DNA of 64,000 nucleotides from Chitinophagaceae bacterium (GCA_016703625.1 JADJBP010000008.1:62001-126000), one strand, 5' to 3'; shown: positions 8,996-20,940, counted from the first letter of the stretch. Made by a program: numbers and translations. Notes: generated by a model from the letters alone, not told the origin.

Positions 8996-10012
8996 TTACA
9001 GTCCCATGATCTCTTTTTTATGCCGCTTACCGGCCAGTGACGGATCAAGTTCGATCGCTTTATCACACATCATCTGCCCTTTTTCCTTTTCGCCCTTCTT
9101 TTGAAAACAAAGACCGGCCTGGTACAGCGCCTTACCGTCCTTCATATCCATCTCCATTAACATTTGACAATAGGCCAGGCATTTATCATACATTTTACGG
9201 TCGTAAAAAGCCTGCCCGATATCTCTTAATAATTCCTTATCGCCCGGTTTCCTGGCAATGATCTCCTTTAAAAGATTTTCACCATTTTCATAATCACCGG
9301 TGTACAGGTATGCAAAACCAAGGTTCTCATTGAAATCATTGGTGCGGATAATTCCATGTTCTGCGGCTTTATTAAAACTGGCTACCGCATTTTTATAATT
9401 GTCAGTATTATAGTAGATCAATCCCAGTTCAAAATGCCATTTGCTTTTGGTATTGTCAAGCTGCAGGGCTTTTACATAAAACGGTATTGATTTTCCCTCC
9501 TGTCCCATTTCAAGATAGGTCCTTGCCAGGGTATAAGCTGATACAGCATCAGCGGGATCTTTGGCTACCAGGTTCAGCAATAATTTTTCTGCTTTGCCGT
9601 AATCTTCCAATTCGTAATATGACTGGGCAATGATCCGGTCGGCATCTGAACAGGTTTTACATTTTAGTGCAAAATTGATGGCATTTTGAAACTGGCGGTA
9701 ACTGTAATAAAGTTCTACCAGTTCTTTAATGGCCACTTCATTGCTGTTATCCAGTTCAAATGCTTTTAAAAAATTTTGTTTGGCTGCATCTGTACGCCGC
9801 ATTTCCTTATTTACCAGGCCATTTTCAATATAAGCAGCAGTATAATTGGGATTATGATGAATGGCATTTTCAAAATGGTTGGATGCCACAAGGTACCTGC
9901 GGGCAGTTTTTTCTTCAATTCCTTTTTCAAAGAAATAAAATGAACTATCCAGGGAGTGTGCAAACGCAGTACCGGATACCAATATGAGGACTAATGTGAA
10001 TAGGTTTTTCAT
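8996..10012 (-). CDS. Secreted tetratricopeptide-repeat protein
   Basis: A 338-residue protein with signal peptide MKNLFTLVLILVSGTAFAH and about eight TPR units through the whole length, for example AAYIENGLVNKEMRRTDAA, WHFELGLIYYNTDNYKNAV and LGFAYLYTGDYENGENLL. TPRs mediate protein-protein contacts, and no enzymatic domain is visible. It is probably periplasmic. The frame is intact. Confidence 0.8.
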   Translation of the reverse strand: MKNLFTLVLILVSGTAFAHSLDSSFYFFEKGIEEKTARRYLVASNHFENAIHHNPNYTAAYIENGLVNKEMRRTDAAKQNFLKAFELDNSNEVAIKELVELYYSYRQFQNAINFALKCKTCSDADRIIAQSYYELEDYGKAEKLLLNLVAKDPADAVSAYTLARTYLEMGQEGKSIPFYVKALQLDNTKSKWHFELGLIYYNTDNYKNAVASFNKAAEHGIIRTNDFNENLGFAYLYTGDYENGENLLKEIIARKPGDKELLRDIGQAFYDRKMYDKCLAYCQMLMEMDMKDGKALYQAGLCFQKKGEKEKGQMMCDKAIELDPSLAGKRHKKEIMGL

Positions 10013-10040
10013 AGGTTTATAGGTACAATTACCAGTCCAA

Positions 10041-11697
10041 TTATTTAAGTACTACAGTTCCTAACGCTGGAAGGTGTACAATTATTTCATAAATATCCCT
10101 TTTTTATCCACCAGGTTAACAACTGGTGAAGGGTTGAACACTTTACCCGTTCCCCAGTATTGTATGCTGTCGCTGTTAAAAATTTCAGTCCATGCCGGTT
10201 TCCCCTTAACCCTGATTTTCCAGTCTCTCTGCACAACCGGTGTCATATTTAAAATAACAAGTATATTATTTTTTTATGCTTTCCCTTACGCATAAATGCA
10301 ATAACGGATTCTGAACGGTGATCCAGGTCAATCCATTCAAACCCCTTTTCACTGAATTGGTATTCGTGCAGGGCAGGTTCCTTCCGGTATAAATGATTCA
10401 GGTCACGCACACAATCCTGCATTTGCCGGTGACTGTCAAACTGCAGCAGTTCCCAGTCAAGTTCTGTCTTGTAATTCCATTCAGCAGTTTGCGCAAATTC
10501 GTTGCCCATGAATAAAAGCTTCCCCCCGGGATGGGTGAACATGTAGGTGTACAGCAGCCGCAGGGTTGCAAATTTCTGCCATTCATCGCCGGGCATTTTA
10601 TACAGCATGGGACTTTTGCCGTGCACCACTTCATCGTGGCTGAAGGGCAGCATGAAATTCTCGTCGTAATAATACATCATGCTGAACGAGAATTTATCCT
10701 GCTGGAACTGCCGCATCAGCGGGTCCATTTTAAAATAATTGAGCGTGTCATGCATCCAGCCCATCATCCACTTCATGCCAAACCCAAGCCCGCCTTCTGT
10801 TGTAGGCTTCGATATTTTAGGCCAGTCACTGGCTTCTTCTGCAATGGTCTGTATATCCGGGAAATCACGGTAAACCGTTTCATTGAACTGCTGGATGAAT
10901 TCGATCGCTTCCAGGTTACCGTTACCTCCGAATTTATTGGGCTTCCATTCACCTTCCCGGCGTGAATAATCCAGCCGCAGAACAGAATTAACGGCATCAA
11001 CCCGGATGCCGTCGATGTGGAACCGGTCGAGCCAGAACCGGGCACTGCTGATCAAAAAAGACCTTACTTCTCCCCTTTCATAATTGAAAATATAACTGTT
11101 CCAGTCGGGATGATAGCCTTTCTGCATATCCGCATATTCATAGGTATGGGTTCCGTCGAACATAAACAGCCCGTGTGCATCATACGGGAAATGGGAAGGC
11201 ACCCAATCCAGTATCACGCCAATGTTTTCCCGGTGTAATGCATCAACGAGGTCTTTAAAATCATCAGGTGTTCCAAAACGTGAGGTAGCAGCAAAATAAC
11301 CGGTACCCTGGTAGCCCCAGCTTCCGTCGAACGGGAATTCCATCACCGGCATCATTTCCACATGCGTAAAACCCATTTTTTTAACATAGGGTACCAGGTG
11401 GGTTTTCAGCTGCCGGTAACTGTTAAAACTTTCTTCATCTGTTTTAACCGGCCGCATCCAGTAAAAGCCGGGCGTATGCAATACATCCAGGTAATGACTT
11501 CCAAATTTTTGATAGCCGTTATAAAATGTTCCGTTCTTAAAATTGATGATATCCTCATCCGTGAACAGCGAATAATTCCAAACCGGTTTCAGGCTGTCGA
11601 TAAAATGAACGTCTTCATATTTTACAGCCGGCCCTTCCGGTAATTTTTTTTTCACCCGTTTTACTGATTTTGCCGGTTGACTATTTGTTGTTGCCAT
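10041..11697 (-). CDS. glgB: 1,4-alpha-glucan branching enzyme (frameshifts, internal deletion)
   Basis: A GH13 catalytic domain with HVEMMPVMEFPFDGSWGYQ, GVILDWVPSHFP, the nucleophile region GIRVDAVNSVLRLDY, acid/base IAEEASD and FSHDEVVHGK. Two one-base losses near the C-terminus (in the A run around 10260 and near 10087-10091) hide the final part, which ends LPALGTVVLK at stop 10041. Upstream, the sequence jumps from HTPGFYW directly to MRPVKTDEESF. The CBM48 domain expected between GFYFAVWAPN and the ASWMRP motif is missing in frame. The enzyme makes alpha-1,6 branches in glycogen, and glgA and glgC lie 4 kb away. Confidence 0.85.
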
Positions 11698-11846
11698 TTA
11701 AATAAATACACTGTTTAAAGCGGGATGAAATATGCAAATTTGTTTTAACTTAATTTTATGAATACCAATTTAGTCAATAACGATTAATAAATTCATCTTT
11801 AAAAAGGTTTTTAACCAACTTGTATTTTTACCAATCCTGCTACTGT

Positions 11847-14613
11847 ATGCCTAAACCTGCTGCCCTGCTTTTTATTGCTGTATTTTTACTTCCGTTTCAT
11901 ATGCGCAAAATATTACTGTTACCGGTTCTGTTAAAGACACCGTTCTGCAGAAAGGCGTACACAATGCGGTTGTAGCCCTGCTCTCCGCCAAAGACTCGGT
12001 GTTGTATAAATTTACAAGAACCGATGTTACCGGGAACTATGCTTTTAAAAACCTGCTACCGGGCAATTACGTGGTTATGACAACCCATCCTTTTTTCGCA
12101 GATATGGTACTCCCGCTTGAATTGAAAGATACGGAAATGCAGATACCACTCATTGCATTAACTTCTAAAAGTAAATTGCTGGAAGAAGTGATCGTTAAAA
12201 CAGGTTCGCCGATCAAGATCAAAGGAGATACTACTGTTTATACAGCCGACAGTTTTAAGGTAAGGGCTGGTGCCAATGTGGAAGAACTGCTGCGCAAATT
12301 ACCCGGGATACAGGTAGATAAGGACGGAAAAATAACCGCTATGGGCGAACAGGTAAAAAAGGTTTTGGTTGACGGAGAAGAATTTTTTGGCGATGACCCG
12401 GGCATTGCCACCAAAAACCTGCGGGCAGATATTGTTAAGGAAGTGGAAGTATTTGATAAAAAAAGTGACCAGGCGGCCTTTACGGGCATTGATGACGGCG
12501 TGAAGGATAAAACCATCAACCTTAAACTGAAGGACAATGCCAAGAAAGGATATTTTGGCAAAGCAGAGGCCGGTACTGATTTTAATAATTATTACAACAA
12601 CAGTGTAATGGCCAATGCCTTTAAAGGCAAACGAAAACTGGCAGCCTATGGCATTATGAGCAATACCGGGCAAACCAATTTAGACTGGCAGGATAACCAG
12701 AATTATGGCGGCAGTGCCGGAATGACAACAGAGGTGATGGACGGCGGGGGCATTATGATCACTTCTGAGGGAGATGGAGACAGTTACTGGGGCGGCCGTG
12801 GGGGTATACCCCAGAACTGGAATGGCGGCCTGCATTACAGCAATAAATTCAACAACAACAAACATATCCTGAACATGGGATATAAAATTTCAAAGGTTAA
12901 CAGCCCCAGCGGCGAACGCAATTATACCACCAACTTTACCGGCGATTCCTCGTTTACATCAAACAGGATCTCCGAAGGATTCTCTTCAAAACTGAAACAA
13001 AGCCTTAACCTGAGTTATGAAACCAATATTGATTCTTCCAATTCATTAAAATTTACAGCACGTGGTAATCTTAATAATACCAGATCCAACAGCAATTTCA
13101 ACCTGCAGTCACTGAATTCAAAATCATTGCTGATCAATTCCAGCAAAAGATTAACCAACAGTACCATTGATAATTCGGCCATAAATACCACCCTGCTGTG
13201 GAAGCATAAGTTTAAAAAACTGGCACGCACCCTTACGGTAAACCTGAATTATAATAACAGCAGGTCCAATACCGACAGCTACCTGTACGCAGAAAATGAT
13301 TATTATTCCGGTGGTATCCCCATTCAAAATGATACCACCGACCAGATGAATACCCGTGATAACCTTTCCAACACATTTTCAACTACGATAACTTATACTG
13401 AACCCATTGTGAAAGATTTTTACCTTTCCCTTAATTATACTTTCAGCACGGCCACCAATGTAAATGAAAGATACAGTTACGAAAAAGGCATCAATGGAAA
13501 ATACACAAAGCAAATTGATTCTTTAAGCAATTCCTTTTTATTCAGGCAAACCAATAACAAACCCGGCATCAGTTTCAGGTATGTAAAAAAGAAGAATAAT
13601 TACAGTATCGGCCTTTCAGTTTCACAAACACATTTTGAACAGGATAACCGGACCAAAATTCAAAGCCGCAAATATGATTTTACCAACTTTTTTCCCAACG
13701 GCATCCGTTTATTTAAAGCTATCAGGCAATGGCGGTGTACGTTTTAATTACAACGGTTCTACCAGGGCGCCTTCGCTCGACCAGTTACAGCCTATTGTTG
13801 ACAATACCGATCCGCTTAACCAGTATATTGGTAACCCCGACCTGGACCAGTCTTTTACCCATTCATTGGGCATGAATTACAATTTTTACAATGTACTGGA
13901 GGAAAAAGGATTGTGGCTGGGCATTAACGGTAACATCGTTCAAAATGCATTTGTAAATGAGAGCACTATAGATAACAATGGTAAAACAGTTTACCGGACA
14001 GTGAATACTGATGGTAATTACAATTTTAACCTGTATTCCAACTACAATTTTAAATGGAAAAAGCCCGGCATCAGGGTCTATTTAGGCCCCAATGTGAATA
14101 TCAGCAGGAATATCAGTTTCCTTAACGGCCAGCGGGCTGTGAACAGCAGGTTCAGTTATGGAATAAATGCCGACTTCAACAAGCAAAAGGATAAGAAGTA
14201 TGATAGTCAGCTTTAGTCCCAATTTCAGTTGGGTTCAGGCTAAGAACTCCATCAACAGTTCGGCCAGCGCCAGTTACTGGCAACTGGGTTTGCGGGCAGA
14301 TGTGGATATTACATTGCCGTATAAATTCAGGTTTGAAACAGACGTGAATTTCAGCGCCAAACAGCAGGATCCGCGTTTCCCGGCAAGAAATAAATTCACC
14401 ATCTGGAATGCAGAACTGAAGCGTAATATTCTTAAGGATAAACTGGAAGCTTCGGTATCGGTAAATGATATCCTGAATGAAAACCGTGGTTACGAACGCA
14501 GTTTTAACGATTACCGCTACTCGGAAACCTTTTACAATACACTGACGAGGTTCTGGATGTTCACGCTCACCTGGAATTTTTCGAAAAACGGTAAGCTACC
14601 ATCAGATTTTTAA
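11847..14613 (+). CDS. Outer membrane beta-barrel protein, OMP_b-brl_3 type (frameshifted)
   Basis: A signal peptide (MPKPAALLFIAVFLLPF) leads, after a one-base frame change near 11900, into AQNITVTGSVKD, a carboxypeptidase-regulatory-like fold. Then comes a plug region with EEVIVKTGSPIKIKGDTTVY, EELLRKLPGIQVDKDG, KKVLVDGEEFFGDDP and DDGVKDKTINLKLKD, and finally a long asparagine/serine-rich barrel. Further frame changes occur near 13690 and 14205. The repaired length of about 920 residues is normal for this TonB-receptor-like family. Transport substrate unknown. It is followed by a GLPGLI gene, a frequent partner in Bacteroidota. Confidence 0.85.
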
Positions 14614-14632
14614 AAGTTATTAAAACAGATAC

Positions 14633-15402
14633 ATGAAAACGATATTAATTTTAGCAGCCCTGTTTTTGTTTAACAGCACGCAGGCACAGGTTTTTATAAA
14701 CAAAGGCATGATAGAATATGAAGTGGTGCTCAATAACCATAAAGCCATGGGTGAAGGCACCTGGGCCGAAATGTTCAAGGACAAGATCTCCCGCCTGTCA
14801 ACCAGTTATTACCAGCTTACTTTCGATAATGATAAAAGCATTTACCGCTTTAACCGTAAGGATGAAAAACAAAATCGCCCTGGGGCAATGATGGCAGCGA
14901 GGACAATATCTGGTTCAACGATTACAGCGATGATAAGTTTGTACAGCAGAAGAATGTATTTGGCGAAATCTATATCTTAACCGACAGCCTGAAAAGAATA
15001 CACTGGAAGATCACCAATGAAAACCGCATGATCGCAGGTTTTAACTGCCGCAAAGCGGTTGGTATCCTGTTTGACAGTGTGTATGTTTTTGCTTTTTATA
15101 CGGATGAGATAACAGTTACCGGCGGCCCGATGAGCCTGAATGGTTTGCCGGGTATGATCATGGGCATCACCATACCCCGCATGTTTAGCAGCTGGGTGGC
15201 TACCAAACTGGAGATCAACGGTGTTAATTACGGGAATATAACGGCACCGGTTAAGGGCAAAAAGAAAAAGGCAGCCGAACTCCAGGAAACTGTAGTTAAA
15301 GTAACCAAGGACTGGGGTAACTGGGGCCAGCAGGCCGTATGGAATATTTTTTATAATACCATCAGATCACAAAACCATCCGGCAGTATGGCTCTTTTTTT
15401 AA
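14633..15402 (+). CDS. GLPGLI family protein (frameshifted)
   Basis: It starts MKTILILAALFLFNSTQAQ (signal peptide). After FNRKDEKQNRP one base is missing near 14880 and the protein continues GNDGSEDNIWFNDYSDDKF, then NCRKAVGILFDSVYVFAFYTDE and the diagnostic LNGLPGMIMGI. The family is common in Bacteroidota next to outer membrane barrels, and its role is unknown. The 3' end overlaps the convergent glgC gene by 41 bp, so the natural stop may be obscured by another error. Confidence 0.8.
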
Positions 15403-16639
15403 TAACGATAATACCATCTTTAACGGTATATAAAGCATGATCCGTATCTGCTAAATGGGTGCCGCCGGTGATGCTCACATTATTACCGATGCGGCAATCC
15501 TTATCCACAATGGCATTTTCTATTTTACAGTTTTCGCCAATGCCCAGTTTGGGAATATTACGCTCCAGGGAATGTGCCATTTCAGGTATGGTTTCATAAT
15601 AATCACTACCCATGATGTAGGAACTGATGATCTCGGTTCCTTTACCAATACGGGTTCTGATACCGATCACGCTGCTCACGATCCTGGATGCATCAATGAT
15701 GGAACCTTCGGCAAGTATACTGTGTTCAACAAGTGTTTTGCCGATCTTCATGGGTGGCAGCATACGGGCACGGCTGAATATGGATTTGTTATTATCAAAA
15801 AGATTAAAGGGCGGTATTTCCAGTGTGAGCGCCAGGTTGGCCTCATAAAAGGAGTAAATGTTCCCGATATCTGTCCAGTAACCATCATACTGGAAGCTAA
15901 CCACTTTCCCGGTATTGATTGAACCCGGGATGATCTCTTTCCCAAAATCAGTTGCTTCCCTTTTATCCTCCAGCAACTGATCAAATAAAAGTTTGCGGTT
16001 AAAAATATAAATACCCATGGAAGCGAGGTATTTGCGCCCCTGGGCCTTCATTTCCGGCCCGGTTTCGCTTTCCCATACAGGCAACAACTCCTTTGCAGGC
16101 TTTTCAATGAATGCGGTAATATAATTATCGGTATCTGTTTTTAATATCCCGAACTCCGGCGCTTCCCGGTCGGCTACCGGTATGGTAGCAATGGATATGT
16201 CGGCCCCTTTGTCGATGTGGTTCTGGAACATTTCATTAAAATCCATCTGGTACAGCTGGTCGCCGCTTAAGATCAGCACATACTCGAAATCGTTATTCTT
16301 GATATGTTTTAAAGATTGCCTCACGGCATCGGCTGTACCCTGGAACCAGCCCAGGCTGTCGGGGGTTTGTTCTGCAGCCAGTATATCCACAAAACCGCTG
16401 CTGAACTGGCTGAACTGGTAAGCATTTTTGATATGCTTGTTCAGTGAAGCCGAGTTGTATTGCGTTAATACAAACATCCGGTTGATGTTGGAGTTGATGC
16501 AATTTGAAATGGGAATATCCACCAGCCGGTATTTTCCACCGATCGGTACTGCAGGTTTACTGCGGGTTGAGGTTAAGGGATACAGGCGGCTTCCGGCTCC
16601 ACCGCCAAGAATTACCGCTACAACTGATTTGCTGATCAT
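15362..16639 (-). CDS. glgC: Glucose-1-phosphate adenylyltransferase
   Basis: Makes ADP-glucose from glucose-1-phosphate and ATP, the first committed step of glycogen synthesis. The intact 425-residue protein has the nucleotide-binding motif VILGGGAGSRLYPLT, KPAVPIGGKYRLVDIPISNC, LILSGDQLYQMDF, ASMGIYIFNR and a left-handed beta-helix C-terminus with hexapeptide-like repeats (IGKGTEI, IGENCKIENAIVDKDCRIG). It lies 6 bp downstream of glgA on the same strand, so glgA-glgC is an operon. Confidence 0.96.
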   Translation of the reverse strand: MISKSVVAVILGGGAGSRLYPLTSTRSKPAVPIGGKYRLVDIPISNCINSNINRMFVLTQYNSASLNKHIKNAYQFSQFSSGFVDILAAEQTPDSLGWFQGTADAVRQSLKHIKNNDFEYVLILSGDQLYQMDFNEMFQNHIDKGADISIATIPVADREAPEFGILKTDTDNYITAFIEKPAKELLPVWESETGPEMKAQGRKYLASMGIYIFNRKLLFDQLLEDKREATDFGKEIIPGSINTGKVVSFQYDGYWTDIGNIYSFYEANLALTLEIPPFNLFDNNKSIFSRARMLPPMKIGKTLVEHSILAEGSIIDASRIVSSVIGIRTRIGKGTEIISSYIMGSDYYETIPEMAHSLERNIPKLGIGENCKIENAIVDKDCRIGNNVSITGGTHLADTDHALYTVKDGIIVIKKRAILPDGFVI

Positions 16640-16645
16640 GTGATT

Positions 16646-18066
16646 TTATTTTAGTTGTATGGACTCATACAAGTTAATATATTTTTCCGCACTATTTTCC
16701 CAACTGTTGTCTATTTGCATGATCTGTTTTATTATGACAGTCATTTTTTCGGTATCATCAAACAGTTCAACAGCCCGGTGTATCGAATACGTGATATCCC
16801 AGACACTGGCATGATTAAAACGCAAACCAAAACCATTTGGTTCACCAATATCTGTTACGGTATCCTTTAACCCACCGGTGCTTCTTACAATGGGAATGGT
16901 TCCGTAACGCAAAGCATACATCTGGTTCAGGCCACAGGGCTCTACCCTGCTGGGCATTAAAATAAAATCGGCCCCGGCATACATCTGGTGTGCCAGTTTT
17001 TCATTGTACCCGATCCGGGAATTATAATACCCGGCAAAATTTCCGTTCAGGTAAGTCAACTGGTTCTCCACTTTTTTATCCCCGCTCCCGAGTATCAAAA
17101 AATTCGTTTTGTTTCCCAACTGTCTTATTGAATCTGCAATAGCCTGCGGTAAAAGGTCGGCCGCTTTTTCGCCAACCAGCCTGCCGATATAAATAAACAG
17201 GGGCAGTTTGGCATCCAGCTTAAAATCTTTACAAAGTTTTTCTTGTTGAGTTGCTTGCCTGCCTGGGCATCTTTTAATGAATAGTTATCTAAAATATAGG
17301 TATCAGTAGCCGGGTTCCACACAACTGTGTCAATACCGTTTAATATACCGCTGCATTTGAACCGTTCCCGGATAAACAATGACTCCAGCCCATTTGCATT
17401 TTCAGTAAGTTCTTCCATATAAGTTGGACTAACGGTGCTCACCCTGTCGGCGCATTTAATGGCACAGGCCAGCGGGTTTATCATATTATCCCAATCCAGC
17501 AAACCCCATTGCCAGGTATCCCATGCAGGTAAATAACTGCTTTTATCCCAGCTCATCCAGCCCTGGTATTGTGCATTGTGAATGGTAAGCACCGTTGGTA
17601 CCCCGGCAAGGTGCCTATATGCAAAACAGTTACGCATCATAAATGGAATAAGGCCGGTATGATGATCATGCACATGCACTGTATCCGGCCGGTGCTCCCA
17701 TTGGGCCATCCAGTCAACCACGGCGATCTGGAATGCGGTGAATCGTTCTGCATCATCATCATAACTGTAAATAGCTTCCCGGTCAAGCAAACCGTAAATG
17801 TCAACACAATACAGGTCAAAATCAAGTTTACTGTCCTTTTCCCTGATGGTGGTATAATCAAAATGGGTATCCCCCATCATAAATCCTCCTTTGTGTTCAA
17901 CAGACCATTCATTTTCGTACAGGAATTTTGTACGGTGCATGGGTATAACCACTTTGGCTATATGGCCCTGCTGCTGCTGGTACCTGGGCAGGGTACCCAC
18001 TACATCTGCCAGTCCACCGGCCTTTGCGTAAGGGTAACATTCTGCACTAACATGTACTATTTCCAT
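16646..18066 (-). CDS. glgA: Glycogen (starch) synthase, GT5 (frameshifted)
   Basis: Elongates glycogen from ADP-glucose. The N-terminal part has HVSAECYPYAKAGGLADVVG (the KxGGL ADP-glucose site), HVHDHHTGLIP, TIHNAQYQGW and GILNGIDTVVWNP. After a one-base loss near 17242-17246 the frame continues LPLFIYIGRLVGEKAADLL and then ILMPSRVEPCGLNQMYALRYGT, the catalytic EPCGLxQ motif of GT5. The repaired length is about 474 residues. The upstream region carries two 24-bp direct repeats. Confidence 0.93.
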
Positions 18067-18068
18067 TC

Positions 18069-18119
18069 AATCATTTTATTGCTGACCAATTTACCAATCA
18101 TTTTGATGCTGACCAATTT
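18069..18119. repeat. Two 24-bp direct repeats in the glgA/MFS divergent promoter region
   Basis: AATCATTTTATTGCTGACCA... (18069-18092) and AATCATTTTGATGCTGACCA... (18096-18119) differ at only two positions and start 27 bp apart. They occupy the 5' side of glgA in the 115-bp gap between the divergent glgA and MFS permease genes. The spacing of about 2.6 helical turns and the location suggest a regulator binding array, but a chance duplication is possible. I see no exact TAnnTTTG box here. Confidence 0.55.
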
Positions 18120-18181
18120 CCAATTAATATTTTTCGCCTTGATAATTTTATTCTATTTTCAAACCTCTAAAAAAAAACGAT

Positions 18182-19874
18182 ATGCCAACTGAACCAAATG
18201 ACCTGATCACATCCATAAAAAATGAACCCTTAAAAGAAACCAATTACGGTGCATTGAGTACATTGGTTACCGTGTTTTTCTTTTGGGGATTCATTGCTGC
18301 CGGAAACAGTGTGTTCATCCCTTTTTGCAAACACTACTTTAACTTAGACCAGTTTCAGAGCCAGCTGATCGACTTCGCTTTTTATACGGCTTATTATATC
18401 GGGGCGTTGGGCCTCTTTGCTTACGGGGCCTTTGGCGGTAAGGACCTGGTTGGCAAATGGGGTTATAAAAAAAGTATTGTGTATGGTTTACTTTTCTCGG
18501 CACTGGGTGCTGCTGCCATGATCATAGCAGTTAATGCAAATACGTTTGCGGGTATGCTGGTTGGACTATTTATTGTTGCGCTGGGTTTTTCTTTACAGCA
18601 GACTGCGGCCCAGCCTTTCGCCATTTCATTAGGCGATCCGGCAACCGGCACCAGCCGGGTTAATCTTGGCGGGGGGATAAACTCTTTGGTACTACCATTG
18701 GACCTATTGTAGTGGCCATTGCCTTATTTGGTACAACAGCTGCCATTACTGATGAAAAAATTGCAGCATTAAGTTTAAGCAAAGTCATTGTTTTATACAG
18801 TTGTGTTGGTGCATTATTTATTGCAGCTGCTGCATTATTCTTTTTTTCAAAGAAAGTTCCTTCGGGTATTTTGATCGAAAAAGTTGAGAGTGGTACCAAA
18901 GCATTATATACATTACTTATAATGACCGGTTTGTTGGTCATCATGTTTGTTCCTGTTTTCAGCAGTTACAAAACAGATATAGCAAGTTTAGGTGATGCAG
19001 AAAAACATGCTTTGGAAGCTTATCGGTTAAAATGGTTATTGGGAGCTTTGGCTGTGGTGGTAGTTGGCCTGCTGGTTGCCAATATGAGTGCGAAGAAAAA
19101 AGTGCAGGGTTGGGGTGCCATGCAGTATCCACAATTGGTGTTGGGTATGTTGGCTATTTTTGTTTATGTGGGTGTTGAGGTTGCTATCGGCAGTAATTTA
19201 AGTGAATTGCTGAAACAACCTGAATTTGGAGGATTCCAGTCGTCTGAAGCTGCACCATACATCTCTATGTATTGGGGCAGTTTAATGATTGGACGTTGGG
19301 CAGGAGCGGTAAATGCATTTAAACTATCAAAAATTCAAAAATTTTACTGCAGATCATAGTGCCGCTTGTTGCCTTTGGTGTTATCATCGGTGTAAATACG
19401 GTTGCCCAATATGATATGAAACCACTGTATTATTATGTGCTTTGTGTGGTGATCCAGATCATTGCATTTTATTTCAGTAAAAATAAACCAGCGAGAACAT
19501 TGATGTTATTTGGTGTTTTGGGTGTTGCAGCCATGTTGATCGGTACACAAACAACAGGTACAGTTGCAGTATATGCATTTTTAAGCGGAGGATTGTTCTG
19601 TTCGATCATGTGGCCTTCAATTTTTGCATTATCAATCGCAGGGCTTGGAAAATATACCACAGAAGGGTCAGCATTTTTGATCATGATGATATTGGGTGGT
19701 GGCATCATTCCCCCTATACAGGGTAAACTGGCTGATGTAATAGGTATCCATCAATCGTATTGGGTGCCTGTAATTTGCTTTGCTTACCTGGCCTTTTTTG
19801 CCATAGCAGTAAAAGGAATATTAAAAAAACAGGGTATTGATTATGATGCTACTGTTGAAAGCTCCGGCCATTGA
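18182..19874 (+). CDS. Sugar MFS permease, FucP/GluP type (frameshifted)
   Basis: Three consecutive ORFs form one 12-helix transporter. The first ends at NLGGGINS, where a base is missing in the T3 run at 18685-18687, and continues GTTIGPIVVAIALFG. A second loss near 19337-19345 separates SKIQK from LLQIIVPLVAFGVIIG. Family features are the N-terminal FFFWGFIAAGN, the LQQTAAQPFAISLGDP segment and the C-terminal GGGIIPPIQGKLAD. The MFS FucP branch imports glucose, galactose or fucose with protons. A ROK sugar kinase follows 29 bp downstream, so uptake plus phosphorylation of a hexose is likely. Confidence 0.9.
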
Positions 19875-19903
19875 TTTTTAGTAACCTCATTTGAACCAGC
19901 TTT

Positions 19904-20869
19904 ATGAAAGATAAATTTGCGGTAGGTATTGATATTGGCGGCACTACCACCAAATTTGGTGTAGTAAACAACCATGGAGAGATCCTGGAACAGGATCGTA
20001 TTCCCAGTAACGAGCATGAAGTAGTTGAAGATTTCATTGATGACCTCTATGAAAAATTAATGCCCATGATTGAAAGGTCAGGTGGTGTGCAACATTTTGT
20101 TGGTATTGGCATAGGTGCACCCAATGGCAATATTTACACCGGCACCATTGAGTATGCACCCAATTTAAAATGGAAGGGTATCATACCAATTGCTGAATTG
20201 ATCAATAAAAAATTCAATCTTAAAACAAAGCTTACCAACGATGCCAATGCAGCGGCCATGGGTGAAATGATGTATGGCGCCTGCAAAAACATGAAGCATT
20301 TTATTACCATCACCCTGGGAACGGGTGTGGGAAGCGGTATTGTAATTGATGGCAAAATAGTAGTTGGCCATGATGGATTTGCCGGCGAACTGGGCCATAC
20401 CATCATCAGGCCGGGTGGCAGGCTGCATAAAAGCACGGGCATGCGTGGCAGCCTGGAATCATATGCCTCTGCAACAGGCGTGCGTGAAACGGCAATAGAA
20501 ATGCTGACGCAGTATCCCGAAGATCCCAGCCTTTTACGCAACTATTCCATTAATGAACTTACCTGTGAATCGGTTTACGAGTGCGCCATGCAGGGAGATA
20601 CTATTGCCAACAATATTTTTGAATTTACAGGGCAGATACTTGGCGAATCCCTGGCCAATTTTGTGATGTTCTCTTCTCCTGCAGCGATCGTACTTTTTGG
20701 CGGACTTACCAAGGCAGGCAACCTGCTTTTGAATCCAACCAAAAAACATATGGAAGCAAACCTGCTGCCCATTTTTCAAAATAAAGTTAAACTGATCTTT
20801 AGCGAACTGAAAGAATCAGATGCTGCTATACTGGGTGCCAGTGCATTGGTTTGGGATATGAAAGCCTGA
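19904..20869 (+). CDS. ROK family sugar kinase (glucokinase-like)
   Basis: A 321-residue ROK kinase with ATP motif GIDIGGTTTKFG at the N-terminus, sugar-binding TNDANAAAMGE and ITLGTGVGSGIV, and the catalytic/sugar GFAGELGH. The usual zinc motif CxCGxxGC is replaced by HKSTGMRGSLESYAS, a variant I recall from Bacteroidota ROK proteins. It probably phosphorylates glucose or a related hexose imported by the permease encoded immediately upstream. The frame is intact and a strong terminator follows. Confidence 0.9.
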   Translation: MKDKFAVGIDIGGTTTKFGVVNNHGEILEQDRIPSNEHEVVEDFIDDLYEKLMPMIERSGGVQHFVGIGIGAPNGNIYTGTIEYAPNLKWKGIIPIAELINKKFNLKTKLTNDANAAAMGEMMYGACKNMKHFITITLGTGVGSGIVIDGKIVVGHDGFAGELGHTIIRPGGRLHKSTGMRGSLESYASATGVRETAIEMLTQYPEDPSLLRNYSINELTCESVYECAMQGDTIANNIFEFTGQILGESLANFVMFSSPAAIVLFGGLTKAGNLLLNPTKKHMEANLLPIFQNKVKLIFSELKESDAAILGASALVWDMKA

Positions 20870-20897
20870 TAAAAAAATATTATTCAATATAATATTA

Positions 20898-20923
20898 AAA
20901 AGGCCCTCTGTTGAGGGCCTTTT
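20898..20923 (+). terminator. Terminator of the permease/ROK operon
   Basis: AAAAGGCCCTC (20898-20908), loop TGTT and GAGGGCCTTTT (20913-20923) make an 11-bp stem ending in T residues. It also reads as a terminator for the minus-strand gene that ends at 20941. Confidence 0.9.
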
Positions 20924-20940
20924 ATTTAGTTTAACCGGTA

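Noticed and set aside
10531..10965. Plus-strand 144-residue ORF within glgB.
   Set aside because: Antisense shadow of a conserved GH13 domain.
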